A DNA stretch of 64,000 nucleotides, taken from Martinezella lusitana. GTDB lineage: Bacteria > Pseudomonadota > Alphaproteobacteria > Rhizobiales > Rhizobiaceae. The notes beneath the pieces are model-generated. The model was given only the letters and a program-made list of their open reading frames with translations. It had not been told where the DNA came from and searched no databases. This document shows, piece after piece, positions 32,210 to 41,298 of the stretch; position 1 is the first letter of the stretch, and every line of letters begins with the position of its first letter. The position numbers were made by a program, and so were the translations under genes. The stretch spans positions 1-64,000 of the forward strand of contig NZ_FMAF01000010.1 of the NCBI RefSeq assembly GCF_900094565.1, given 5' to 3'.

Positions 32210-33484
32210 TCAGCTTTGAGGGCAGCGCAGCCAATAGCGTTTGAAGGCGGACGGCCCACTGTCGTAGGAAGGAGGCTCCCCCCATGTGTTCTTCGGGCTT
32301 TCGACAAGCGTATCATCGTCGATCGGAACAAGCGTAAGCGGCAACGCTGCGGACAACGCCGTTTGGCGGTACCAGCCGATGGCAGTCTGTTGAAGGCGTT
32401 TGGCGACTGCGTCGCGTTCCGCGGCAGGTGGAATGCGCAAACGCTCGGGGTGTTCTTTGACCTCGACCATTGGATCGTGGAGCGCCACTCGCATGAGCTC
32501 GCCGTCACCGGCGAGCCGCAACTCGAATTCATCCTGCGAAGCCGGTACGGGCCGGTCGTAATCTGAAGTCGTGTCGATGACATGGGCGGTCAGGATCGGC
32601 AAAGGCTGATGGTTCGCTTGCATGTCGACACGACGGATTTGGCACAGTTCGGCGACGGTCTTGTCTCGTACCTTGGATTTGGCGAGTTCGTCGACCAAGG
32701 TCCAACTGCCCTGCATCTTGCTGACAAATGGAACAGATCCATCGGAACCGTAGGACAAAAACCCGGCTTGCTGAGCCATTGTCTTTACGATCGTGTTCAC
32801 GATCTGGATATTCCGCGCACTTCTCGCACCGTCCTCGGGCTCACCAGGACACCGCACCCAGAAGCTTGCGCTCGATGGGACCGCTGTATTCTGAAAACCA
32901 ATGACATCGTCATTCAACGGAAAAGCCACACCTTGCTGCACACTCCTCTGCATGACCAAGCCACGCTGAAGTTTCGCAACGTCTGCATCCGGAGAATTGT
33001 CAAGGCCGAGAGCCCGCATCTCGTCTTGAACATTGGCGATCCAATAAAACGCTGCCCCGACAGATAGCCGCAATTCAAACCGCCTGGAGCCTTCCCTGCC
33101 GATCCGACCTTCAAAGATCGGATAAGCCGGATCCGTCTGCTTGATGCTAACCCGGTTGAACGAGCACCACTGCTTTAGTTTGTCCGCGGGTATATCGCCC
33201 GCGAAAGCCTCCGACGACAACACGGTCCAGTCGCCGGGCAAGATCTTGATGAGAGTTTGCGGGCTCAGATCCGCCCCAAAGCTAAATGCCCGCACCAGCG
33301 CGTCTGTTGCGGATTGTACTCTTTCGCCGACGGTTCCCGCGCCAGCCTTTATTGGCGAGGCAGGTGCATTCTGCGCCCGCAGCGACGATGATGCGATCGC
33401 GAAGCAAACAAGTCCAACCAACACGGCAAGCGTGATGCTGCTCGGCTTGCAGCCACAAGATCTGCAACTAACTTTCGGCGACAT
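32210..33484 (-). CDS. exported protein of unknown function with duplicated domain
   Basis: About 424 residues with a signal peptide (ITLAVLVGLVCFAIASSS, cleavage near LRAQ). The mature part contains two similar modules: LPGDWTVLSSEAFAGDI with a Cys-x-(F/I)-x-R-V segment and a closing RRFELRLS, and later MQGSWTLVDELAKSKVRD with LCQIRRVDM and DEFELRLAGDG. Two further Trp-Arg-Cys segments (FWVRCPGEP, YWLRCPQS) end each half. I know no named family. The ATG at 33484 sits after GGTGGGAC; several upstream in-frame ATGs exist but would bury the signal peptide. It is separate from the mutagenesis cassette 150 bp upstream. Confidence 0.72.
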   Translation of the reverse strand: MSPKVSCRSCGCKPSSITLAVLVGLVCFAIASSSLRAQNAPASPIKAGAGTVGERVQSATDALVRAFSFGADLSPQTLIKILPGDWTVLSSEAFAGDIPADKLKQWCSFNRVSIKQTDPAYPIFEGRIGREGSRRFELRLSVGAAFYWIANVQDEMRALGLDNSPDADVAKLQRGLVMQRSVQQGVAFPLNDDVIGFQNTAVPSSASFWVRCPGEPEDGARSARNIQIVNTIVKTMAQQAGFLSYGSDGSVPFVSKMQGSWTLVDELAKSKVRDKTVAELCQIRRVDMQANHQPLPILTAHVIDTTSDYDRPVPASQDEFELRLAGDGELMRVALHDPMVEVKEHPERLRIPPAAERDAVAKRLQQTAIGWYRQTALSAALPLTLVPIDDDTLVESPKNTWGEPPSYDSGPSAFKRYWLRCPQS

Positions 33485-33634
33485 GTCCCACCAATCCATC
33501 ATTGCAATAGTGGCGAGTGATAGCCGCTGGGCATTAACAGTTCGGCTCACTCGCTCGTCAAATTTAAATAACTCTCCGAGTGCGGCAATCGGCACTCTTG
33601 ATGGGATCGAAACGTGCGACCACTCCGTCGCCAA

Positions 33635-36600
33635 CTACCTAAAATCCCGCGTCTTCACCTTGATCGCATCCAAATGCAGATAAGCATCCACGACGTCCCG
33701 CGCACGCGGCCCCTTCGGAAACCCGCGCGGATCCGGCACAGGCGACCCATGATGAAACTCATCCCCACGCCCATGCGGCAACGGAAAGACGGCATCCCGA
33801 TCCCCAACACTTGCCAGTTCCCCCGACAGATCAGCCAGCCGATGTGCGACCAGATGCACGACCTCCCCTTCCCGCTGGATGCGGCCATGGACACCGATCA
33901 TGCCGGCACCGAGCACGACACGGCGATATTTTTCGAAGGTCTTTAGCCAGACGACGAGGTTGGCAATGCCGGTCTCGTCCTCGATGGTGATGAACATCAC
34001 CCCCTTGGCGGACCCCGGCCGCTGGCGAACCAGCACGAGGCCGACGGCCTCGAGCCATGTGCCATCACGCGCCTGCATCGCGTCCTGGCAGGTGACGATA
34101 CGGCGCTTGGTGAGATCGGCGCGCAGGAATGAGAGGGGATGGCTGCGCAGGGTCAATCCGACGTGGCCGTAATCCTCAACCACCTCGCCGCCTGACGTCA
34201 TCGGTCTCAGCGCCACTGTTGGCTCATCGAGCTCCGGCACGGTCGCGTTTTCCCGAGCGGATGCGGCCGCAAACAGCGGTAGCGGTTCGTCCCGCAAGGC
34301 CTTGATCGCCCAGAGCGCCTCGCGCCGGGCCAGTTTCAGAGATGGCTGGAAGGCATCGGCTTCGGCGAGTTCAACCAGGGAGGCGGCCGGCACGCCGGCA
34401 CGGCGCCAGAGATCATCGACTGATGAGAAAGGTTGGTCGGCACGGGCCGCTACGATAGCCGCGGCATCGGCATTGGCAAGCCCCTTGACCATGCGCAGGC
34501 CAAGACGGACGGCAAACCGCTCTTCGTCACCCGTCGGTTCCAGGGTGCAATCCCAGCGACTGGCATTGACACAGACAGGCCGCACCTCGACGCCATGATC
34601 GCGCGCATCGCGAACAATCTGGGCCGGTGCGTAAAAGCCCATCGGCTGGGCGTTGAGGAGTGCTGTGCAAAAGACGTCGGGATGCCAGCATTTCAGCCAG
34701 GAGGAGGCATAGGCGATCAGGGCGAAGGAGGCGGCGTGACTTTCCGGGAAACCATAGCTGCCAAACCCTTCGAGCTGCTTGAAGGTCTTTTCGGCAAACT
34801 CCTGCTCGTAACCATTCGCCACCATGCCGGAGATGAGCTTCTGACCGAACTTGGAAACGCCGCCGGTATGCTTGAAGGTCGCCATGGCCCGGCGCAACTG
34901 ATCGGCCTCGCCCGGCGTGAAGCCGGCGCATTCGATCGCCACCCGCATCGCCTGTTCCTGGAACAGCGGCACGCCGAGCGTCTTGCCCAGCACCTTCTCC
35001 AGCTCGGGCTTGGGATAGACGACCTTCTCCTTACCTTCCCGGCGCCGAAGATAGGGATGCACCATGTCTCCCTGGATCGGACCGGGCCGGACGATCGCCA
35101 CCTCGATGACGAGATCATAGAAGGTGCGCGGCTTGATCCGCGGCAGCATCGACATCTGTGCCCGGCTTTCGATCTGGAAGGTGCCAAGCGTGTCGGCCTT
35201 CCTGATCATCGCATAGGTGCGCGGATCCTCGGGCGGGATGGTGGCGAGATCGAGGGTAATGCCCTTGTGCTCAGCCAGAAGATCAAACCCTCGCTTCATG
35301 CAGGAGAGCATGCCGAGTGCCAGGCAATCGACCTTCATGAACTTCAGGATGTCGATATCGTCCTTGTCCCATTCGATCACCTGCCGCTCAGTCATGGCTG
35401 CCGGCTCGATCGGCACGAGTTCGTCGAGGCGGTCACGGGTGAGCACAAAGCCGCCCGGGTGCTGGGAGAGATGGCGCGGGGCACCCATTAGCTGTCGGGC
35501 AAGTTCTAGCGTCAGGCGCAGGCGCCGATCGCCAAGATTGAGATTGAGCTCTTCGGCGTGCTGTTCGCCAACGTCCTCGCCCCAGCCCCAGACATTGGAG
35601 GAGAGCATCTTGGTCATGTCCTCCGGCAGGCCGAGTGCCTTGCCGACATCACGTACCGCTCCTTTCGAGCGATAGCGAATGACGGTCGAGCAGAGGGCGG
35701 CATGATCGCGGCCATAGGTCTCGAACACCCATTGCATGACGATCTCGCGCCGCTCGTGCTCGAAATCGACATCGATATCCGGTGGCTCGCGACGCTCCTC
35801 GGAAACGAAGCGCTCGAACAGCAGGTCGTTTATGTCGGGATCAATCGAGGTGATGCCGAGCACATAACAGACGGAGGAGTTGGCGGCGGAGCCCCTGCCC
35901 TGACAGAGAATATCTTTCGAGCGGGCAAAGCGGACGATCGAGTTCACCGTCAGGAAATATGGCGCATATTGCAGTCTCTCGATCAGCCGCAATTCGTGCT
36001 CGAGGTTTTTTCGCACCTTGTCCGGCAATCCCTCCGGATAGCGCCAGCTTGCACCCTCCCAGGTCAATTGCTCCAATGTCTGCTGCGGCGTCAGCTCCGG
36101 ATGGGCGCGCTCCTCCGGATATTGATAGGCGAGCTCGTCGAGCGAAAACCGGCAGCGCTCCATGATCTCGATGCTGCGGGCAAGCGCCTCAGGGTAACGG
36201 CTGAACAGCCGCGCCATTTCCTCCGGCGGTTTTAGATAGCGGTCGGCATGCCGTTCCCGCCGAAACCCGGCGTCGTCGATGGTGACGTTGTGGCGAATGC
36301 AGGTGACGACGTCCTGCAGGATGCGCCGCTCCGGCACATGAAACAGCACGTCATTGGTGACGACAGTCGCAACACCCATGGCCGTCGCCATATTCGACAG
36401 CTCGTGCAGACGCATCTGGTCGTTCGGCCGGCGGCGCAGCGTCAGCGCCAGATAGGCCCGGTCGCCAAAAGCCTCGCGCAGGCGGCGCAGGTTGAGTGCG
36501 CAGGTCTCATCGGCCTGGTCGGGCAAGAAGACCGCAATCAGCCCTTCGCCATAGGCGACGAGATCAGCCCAATCGAGCCGGCATTTCGCCTTGCCGCCGC

Positions 36601-36901
36601 GCTTCTTGCCAAGCGACAGCAGCCGGCAAAGCCTGGCATAGGCGGGCCGGTCCGTGGGATAGACGAGCACCGACATGCCGCCCTCGAGATCAAGGCGGCA
36701 GCCGACGACCAACCGGACGCCGGTGTCCTTGGCTGCCTGATGGGCGCGCACAATGCCGGCGAGACTGTTGCGATCGACGATCGCCAGGGCCTCGATACCG
36801 AGACCTGCGGCCTGCGCGAACAGTTCCTCACAGGAGGAGGCGCCGCGCAGGAAGGAAAAATGCGAGGTTACCTGCAATTCGGTATATCTTGGTATCGTCA
36901 T
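33635..36901 (-). CDS. dnaE2: error-prone DNA polymerase III alpha subunit DnaE2
   Basis: A 1088-residue C-family polymerase. The N-terminal PHP domain starts YTELQVTSHFSFLRGASSC, the palm carries PPDIDVDFEHERRE with two catalytic Asp residues, and FMKVDCLALGMLSCM plus GFGSYGFPESHAASFALIAY are DnaE2 hallmarks. A C-terminal OB fold (FITIEDETGIANLVVW) closes it. The replicative epsilon-binding tail is absent. The ATG overlaps the imuB stop as ATGA, so the two are translated together. With ImuA and ImuB it performs SOS-induced translesion synthesis and mutagenesis. The LexA box upstream of imuA governs the operon. Confidence 0.96.
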   Translation of the reverse strand: MTIPRYTELQVTSHFSFLRGASSCEELFAQAAGLGIEALAIVDRNSLAGIVRAHQAAKDTGVRLVVGCRLDLEGGMSVLVYPTDRPAYARLCRLLSLGKKRGGKAKCRLDWADLVAYGEGLIAVFLPDQADETCALNLRRLREAFGDRAYLALTLRRRPNDQMRLHELSNMATAMGVATVVTNDVLFHVPERRILQDVVTCIRHNVTIDDAGFRRERHADRYLKPPEEMARLFSRYPEALARSIEIMERCRFSLDELAYQYPEERAHPELTPQQTLEQLTWEGASWRYPEGLPDKVRKNLEHELRLIERLQYAPYFLTVNSIVRFARSKDILCQGRGSAANSSVCYVLGITSIDPDINDLLFERFVSEERREPPDIDVDFEHERREIVMQWVFETYGRDHAALCSTVIRYRSKGAVRDVGKALGLPEDMTKMLSSNVWGWGEDVGEQHAEELNLNLGDRRLRLTLELARQLMGAPRHLSQHPGGFVLTRDRLDELVPIEPAAMTERQVIEWDKDDIDILKFMKVDCLALGMLSCMKRGFDLLAEHKGITLDLATIPPEDPRTYAMIRKADTLGTFQIESRAQMSMLPRIKPRTFYDLVIEVAIVRPGPIQGDMVHPYLRRREGKEKVVYPKPELEKVLGKTLGVPLFQEQAMRVAIECAGFTPGEADQLRRAMATFKHTGGVSKFGQKLISGMVANGYEQEFAEKTFKQLEGFGSYGFPESHAASFALIAYASSWLKCWHPDVFCTALLNAQPMGFYAPAQIVRDARDHGVEVRPVCVNASRWDCTLEPTGDEERFAVRLGLRMVKGLANADAAAIVAARADQPFSSVDDLWRRAGVPAASLVELAEADAFQPSLKLARREALWAIKALRDEPLPLFAAASARENATVPELDEPTVALRPMTSGGEVVEDYGHVGLTLRSHPLSFLRADLTKRRIVTCQDAMQARDGTWLEAVGLVLVRQRPGSAKGVMFITIEDETGIANLVVWLKTFEKYRRVVLGAGMIGVHGRIQREGEVVHLVAHRLADLSGELASVGDRDAVFPLPHGRGDEFHHGSPVPDPRGFPKGPRARDVVDAYLHLDAIKVKTRDFR

Positions 36902-38421
36902 CCGAATATCCCGTGCAGGAACCATTGATGACTGCCGGTCTCGCCGTGTTCGCCGTCGCCAGACCGGAAGATCCAATAACGCTCGCCGGCATCATCCTCG
37001 ACCTGGAAATAGTCCCGCACGGCTGCAAGCTCCGCATCGCGCTTCCACCACTCGCCGAACACGCGCTCCGGCCCATCAGCGCGTTTGACCCGCCGGCGGA
37101 TGCCGCGCCAGGTAAAACTGACCGGCGGATGATCCGGCAACAGCGCCATGGTCTCGATCCGTTCGGGATGCGGCAGCAGGCGTGTCGGACGCGGCCAGTG
37201 ATCGGGCCAGGTCTCACCATTGTCGGGGGTCATCGGCGCCACGCGGGCAACGGAGCGCTCGGGCACGTCGCTCGCAACAGGCGCAAGGCGGTAGAGCCGG
37301 CGCTCGCCGATGCGGTTGCCGAGGATGTCGATCAGGCCGGAGACGTCGGCCTCCGGTTCCCCGACCAACGAGGAGATCACCTGGCGTTCGACGAGCGGTT
37401 CAGCATGGGTCGCCGTCAGCGACATGATCTCGATGCCGAAACCGGGATCGATGGTCTCGATCCGGTCGGTGAGCAGCCGCGTCAGTCGTTTGACGTCACG
37501 CACCGGCGTCGCGGTTCCCACACGGATCGCCTGATAGGAGCTGTCGACCCGGTGAAACAGCAGATCGACGCGGCGAGCGCCAAAGCCTTTTTCTTCCAGC
37601 GCCCGACAGAGCTGGACCACCAGCCTGGCGGTATAGCGCGCAATCGTCTCAGGTGCGGCGATCGGTTCGCCGAAGGAACGACGGACTTCGACCAGTTCCG
37701 GCGTGCGGACCGGATCGATCGGCTCGGCCACCCGCCCCATTGCCTGGTCGAGACGGCGGCCGAGCTCCGGCCCGAAGCGAAGGGTGAGCGGCGCACGCGG
37801 CTGGCTTGCCAGCTCGCCGATCGTGTTGAACCCGAGGACACGAAGACCGGCGACGATGGCCGGATCGAGCCGAAGTGCTGCGATCGGCAGGCCGTGAACA
37901 GCGTCGGCCTGAGCACCCTGGGGAATGACAAGCGTCGGGTCGCCCAAAAACCGGGCGCAGGCATGGGCAGCCCCCCAGCTGTCGGCAACCGCCGCCCGCG
38001 CGAAAATGCCGGAGGCGAAGAAGCGGTTGACCATGCCCGACAGCATCAGCGCCTCACCGCCATGCAGATGATCCGCGCCGGTCGTGTCGATCACCAGACC
38101 ATCAGGTGGATCGGCGGCAACGATCGGCGCATAGCGCTGCAAGGCCCAGAGCGCCAGGCGTTCAAGCGCCACGGCGTCGGCGACCGGATCGGCATCCATG
38201 ACGACGAGGCCGGTCACGAGTGCCTGCGCCTTGGTCGCCGGCATGCCAATGCGCAAGCCGGCGGCAATCGCCGCCGCGTTCGCCGCCAGGACGACGCGCC
38301 GGCGCTGCTCGCGGCCGATCAGGACGAGTGGCGTCTCAGGCGGAGGCGCTGCGTCGCCCAGTTTCCGTCTGAGGCGATCCGTGGACCAGCTCGGAAGGAA
38401 GAGCGATACGACCCTTGGCAT
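36898..38421 (-). CDS. imuB: ImuB, catalytically inactive Y-family polymerase homologue
   Basis: A 507-residue Y-family relative that acts as scaffold between the beta clamp and DnaE2. It begins VVSLFLPSWSTDRLRRKL; where active Y-family enzymes have DMDAFYASVE and SLDEAY, this protein has LFLPSWSTDR and VIDTTGADHLHGG, so the metal-binding acids are lost, as usual for ImuB. The C-terminal part (VWRG-like FTWRGIRRRVKRADGPERV, GEWW, RDYFQVED) is typical. The ATG at 38421 follows the family start; it overlaps the end of imuA by 86 bp. Central member of the SOS mutagenesis operon. Confidence 0.94.
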   Translation of the reverse strand: MPRVVSLFLPSWSTDRLRRKLGDAAPPPETPLVLIGREQRRRVVLAANAAAIAAGLRIGMPATKAQALVTGLVVMDADPVADAVALERLALWALQRYAPIVAADPPDGLVIDTTGADHLHGGEALMLSGMVNRFFASGIFARAAVADSWGAAHACARFLGDPTLVIPQGAQADAVHGLPIAALRLDPAIVAGLRVLGFNTIGELASQPRAPLTLRFGPELGRRLDQAMGRVAEPIDPVRTPELVEVRRSFGEPIAAPETIARYTARLVVQLCRALEEKGFGARRVDLLFHRVDSSYQAIRVGTATPVRDVKRLTRLLTDRIETIDPGFGIEIMSLTATHAEPLVERQVISSLVGEPEADVSGLIDILGNRIGERRLYRLAPVASDVPERSVARVAPMTPDNGETWPDHWPRPTRLLPHPERIETMALLPDHPPVSFTWRGIRRRVKRADGPERVFGEWWKRDAELAAVRDYFQVEDDAGERYWIFRSGDGEHGETGSHQWFLHGIFG

Positions 38422-39097
38422 CGGGGGCCTCCACTTCAAAATCGGCACTGTCTCCGGCGCGACATCGGATGAGCTCGAGCAGCCAGCGCGGCCGACCAAC
38501 GCCTGGGACGGGCAAGGGGGAGGATCGCAAGACAGAAACACGCCAGCGCGTGACGGATGCCGTCGGCTGCCCGAAATCGGATGCCTCGGTCTGTCGGCGC
38601 CAACGGCGAACGGCAATGCCGACGGTGCCGGAACGTTCGGCAGCAAGCTGCAATCGGCGCGAGGCGGTCATCGACAGTCGCGCCAGCTCACCGACGACGA
38701 CACCGAGGCCACCGTGGCGCAGGCCCTCTTCCATGCAGGAGAGGAGTGCCTGTTCGTCGCCGGCCTCGACGTAGATGACACGGCCCGGCAGCAGGCCCAC
38801 CTGGGCCAGCGCCGGCGCGAACAGGTCCGGCCGCGTCACGCACCAGAGCACCTGGCCTTTCGAGCGAGCGGCAATCGCAGCAGTGAACAGGGCTGCTGCC
38901 GCGCCGTCGATGGCGCCATTGCCACCGCCGGCGACTTCATGGAGTGCTGCGAGCGCCAGCCCTCCTCCCGGCAGCCGGCTGTCGATGTCCGTTACCCCGA
39001 ATGGCAAGACCTCTCGCACTCGGCCGCTTGGGCCTTCCAGCCGCTGTATGCGGTCTCGAAGCTCGGCGACGACGGAACTGACGGCAGGTTCGGGCAT
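38336..39097 (-). CDS. imuA: ImuA, RecA-like SOS mutagenesis protein
   Basis: A 253-residue RecA-fold protein of the ImuA family: LPFGVTDIDSRLPGGGLALAALHEVAG is the start of the RecA-like core (with degenerate Walker A), and LGVVVGELARLSMTASRRLQLAAERSG the later strand-helix. It moderates RecA filaments and supports ImuB/DnaE2. The C terminus, Arg- and Ser-rich, overlaps the imuB start. It is the first gene of the cassette; its promoter lies in the 240-bp divergent region shared with the SRAP gene and containing a LexA box 52 bp upstream of the ATG. Confidence 0.93.
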   Translation of the reverse strand: MPEPAVSSVVAELRDRIQRLEGPSGRVREVLPFGVTDIDSRLPGGGLALAALHEVAGGGNGAIDGAAAALFTAAIAARSKGQVLWCVTRPDLFAPALAQVGLLPGRVIYVEAGDEQALLSCMEEGLRHGGLGVVVGELARLSMTASRRLQLAAERSGTVGIAVRRWRRQTEASDFGQPTASVTRWRVSVLRSSPLPVPGVGRPRWLLELIRCRAGDSADFEVEAPDAKGRIALPSELVHGSPQTETGRRSASA

Positions 39098-39148
39098 TTT
39101 GAACAGACGGGCTCCTCAGGGGTTTGCAATATTGCGCCTGGCTGATAT

Positions 39149-39163
39149 GTTCTCTATTTGTTC
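39149..39163. promoter_or_regulatory. LexA (SOS) box between imuA and SRAP gene
   Basis: GTTCTCTATTTGTTC matches exactly the alphaproteobacterial LexA direct repeat GTTC-N7-GTTC. It lies 52 bp before the imuA start and 174 bp before the SRAP start, so control of imuA-imuB-dnaE2 is likely and of the divergent gene possible. Confidence 0.9.
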
Positions 39164-39336
39164 CTTATCGGGTCATGAGTCAATCGGGTAAGTAAAAGAG
39201 GCGGCGGTGATCGCGATCTAGCAGCGGGCAAGGTCGGTGTCTTCGCGCAGATCAACGGAGAATTGCGAAGGCGGCGACACATCCATCCCGAAGCTGGTAT
39301 GAATAGGCTGGGATGGAGAGGCAGGAGGATTGGGGT

Positions 39337-40008
39337 TTGTGCAATCTGTACAATGTCACGACGACGCGCGATGCCGTGATGCAGTTCACCAAGGCGTTCA
39401 GCGACAAGGCCGGTTGGAACGAGCCCTCGCTCGACGTTTACCCTGGCTACCAGGCGCCGATCGTTCGCGTCGGAGACGACGGACAGCGCGAGATCGCCCG
39501 TGTCACCTGGGGCATGCCGTCGCCGCCAGCTTATGTAAAGAATTACGATCCGGGCGTTACCAATATCCGCAACGTCGGCTCGCCGCACTGGCGCCGCTGG
39601 CTCGGGCCGACAAGCCGCTGCGTCGTGCCGTTCACCTCTTTCGCCGAGCCGGATCCCGCGAGCAAAGTCGAAGGCGGGCGTGTTCCGAACGCCTGGTTTG
39701 CCGGTAATGAGGACCGGCCTTTGATGTGTTTCGCGGGCTTCTGGACGCCCTGGAAAGGCGTACGGAAAGTCAGGGATGGCGAACGCGAATATGAGCTGTT
39801 CGGTTTTCTGACGACATCGCCGAATGAGATCGTCGCTCCTGTTCATTTGAAGGCGATGCCTGCGATCCTGACGACACCGGAAGAGGTCGACCTTTGGCTC
39901 ACGGGATCCTGGGAGGAGGTCAAGCACCTTCAGCGTCCCCTTCCCGGCAATATGCTTGTTATCGTCGAACCGCCTACTCCCTCTCCGGAAGAAGGGCTGC
40001 TGTTGTGA
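39337..40008 (+). CDS. SRAP/HMCES-family abasic-site shield protein
   Basis: A 223-residue SOS response-associated peptidase-type protein (YedK/HMCES family), which crosslinks abasic sites in single-stranded DNA through its N-terminal Cys. The family requires Met-Cys at the start. The frame reads CNLYNVTTTRDAV, and the codon just before the Cys is TTG (39337) with AGGAGG eight bases upstream, so TTG is taken as the start and Cys as residue 2 after Met removal. Other family residues: NIRNVGSPHWRRW, PFTSFAEPD (Glu) and PVHLKAMPAIL (His). An ATG at 39313 would add nine residues and block the Cys. It is divergent from the imuA operon, next to dinB. Confidence 0.93.
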   Translation: MCNLYNVTTTRDAVMQFTKAFSDKAGWNEPSLDVYPGYQAPIVRVGDDGQREIARVTWGMPSPPAYVKNYDPGVTNIRNVGSPHWRRWLGPTSRCVVPFTSFAEPDPASKVEGGRVPNAWFAGNEDRPLMCFAGFWTPWKGVRKVRDGEREYELFGFLTTSPNEIVAPVHLKAMPAILTTPEEVDLWLTGSWEEVKHLQRPLPGNMLVIVEPPTPSPEEGLLL

Positions 40009-40094
40009 CAAACCGTTCGATTCAGGGGTCGGCACGCAAAGCCGCCACGCAGGATGTCAGGCGGCCGCGGCCGTCGGCAGGGTGAGCAATCGCC

Positions 40095-41177
40095 ATGGAC
40101 ACCTTCGGTACACCGCGCAAGATTCTGCATGTCGACATGGATGCATTCTATGCCTCCGTCGAACAACGCGACAATCCCGAGCTTCGTGGGCGACCGCTCG
40201 CCGTTGGTTATGGCGAGGCGCGCGGTGTGGTGGCGGCGGCCAGCTATGAAGCGCGGAAATTCGGTGTTCATTCGGCCATGCCGTCGGTCACCGCCAAGCG
40301 AAAATGTCCTGAGCTGATCTTCGTCAAGCCGCGTTTCGATGCCTATCGCGCAGTGTCGCAGCAGATCCACGCCATCTTCGCTGAATACACGCCGCTGATT
40401 GAACCGCTATCCCTGGATGAAGCCTATCTTGATGTGACCGAAAACCTGAAGGGCATGGAGATCGCGACCGAGGTCGCCGAGCAGATCCGGGCCAGGATCA
40501 GGGCCGAAACCGGACTGACGGCCTCGGCCGGCGTTTCCTACAACAAGTTCCTGGCCAAGATGGCGTCCGACCTCAACAAGCCGAACGGCCAAGCAGTCAT
40601 CACGCCGAAGAACGGCCCGGGTTTTGTCGAAGCCCTCCCCGTCAAGAAATTCCATGGCGTGGGGCCGGCGACGGCGGAGAAGATGCAAAAACTCGGGATC
40701 GAGACCGGCGCCGATCTCAAGGCGCGTGATCTCGCCTTCCTGCAGCAGCATTTTGGCAAATCCGGACCGTATTTCTACTGGATCGCCCGCGGCATCGACG
40801 AGCGCGAAGTCGACCCCGACCGCGTCCGCAAATCGATTGGCGCCGAAGACACGTTTCGGGAGGATATTCATGATCTCGAGGCCGCCCGCGCCGGCCTGCA
40901 GCCGCTGATCGACAAGGTCTGGCGCTATTGCGAGGCCAATGGCATTCGCGGCAAGACGGTGACGCTGAAGGTGAAATGGGACGACTTTACCCAGATGACC
41001 CGGAGCAAGACCGTCGCCACGCCGGTCGCCAGTGCCGCCGAAATCGCCGAGATCGTGGAATTGCTGCTATCGCCGATCTTTCCCGTTGCGAAGGGAATTC
41101 GGTTACTTGGCGTAACGCTTTCCTCTCTCGATGTGGCCGACGAAGGAAGCCAACCCCAGCTCGCCCTTGCACTTTGA
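40095..41177 (+). CDS. dinB: DNA polymerase IV
   Basis: A 360-residue Y-family translesion polymerase with all catalytic acids: HVDMDAFYASVEQRDNPELRG, VVAAASYEARKFGVHSAM, EPLSLDEAYLDVTE and YNKFLAKMASDLNKPNGQ. The little-finger domain runs from VRKSIGAEDTF to LLGVTLSSL, and the C-terminal QPQLALAL resembles a beta-clamp binding motif (QLxLF type). It extends primers past lesions and slipped templates. It starts 86 bp after the SRAP gene on the same strand. No separate LexA box was seen in that gap. Confidence 0.96.
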   Translation: MDTFGTPRKILHVDMDAFYASVEQRDNPELRGRPLAVGYGEARGVVAAASYEARKFGVHSAMPSVTAKRKCPELIFVKPRFDAYRAVSQQIHAIFAEYTPLIEPLSLDEAYLDVTENLKGMEIATEVAEQIRARIRAETGLTASAGVSYNKFLAKMASDLNKPNGQAVITPKNGPGFVEALPVKKFHGVGPATAEKMQKLGIETGADLKARDLAFLQQHFGKSGPYFYWIARGIDEREVDPDRVRKSIGAEDTFREDIHDLEAARAGLQPLIDKVWRYCEANGIRGKTVTLKVKWDDFTQMTRSKTVATPVASAAEIAEIVELLLSPIFPVAKGIRLLGVTLSSLDVADEGSQPQLALAL

Positions 41178-41298
41178 GCAATCTACGTCAGTTCAAACGA
41201 AAAGCCGGCCGACGAATGAGCTGCGACAGGCTATTCTAAAAGCTCTGATCAACAGCTGTAGAGAAGGCATGGCTCGGTCGACGTTGCGCGACGATCGA

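Noticed and set aside
32067..32285. Minus-strand frame of 72 codons at the end of the exported duplicated protein
   Set aside because: Overlaps that gene in another frame and has no ribosome site at its ATGs.
34433..35491. Long plus-strand frames inside dnaE2 and imuB (up to 658 codons, 36496-38472)
   Set aside because: High GC and codon structure of dnaE2/imuB on the minus strand create long antisense frames; none has domain sense.
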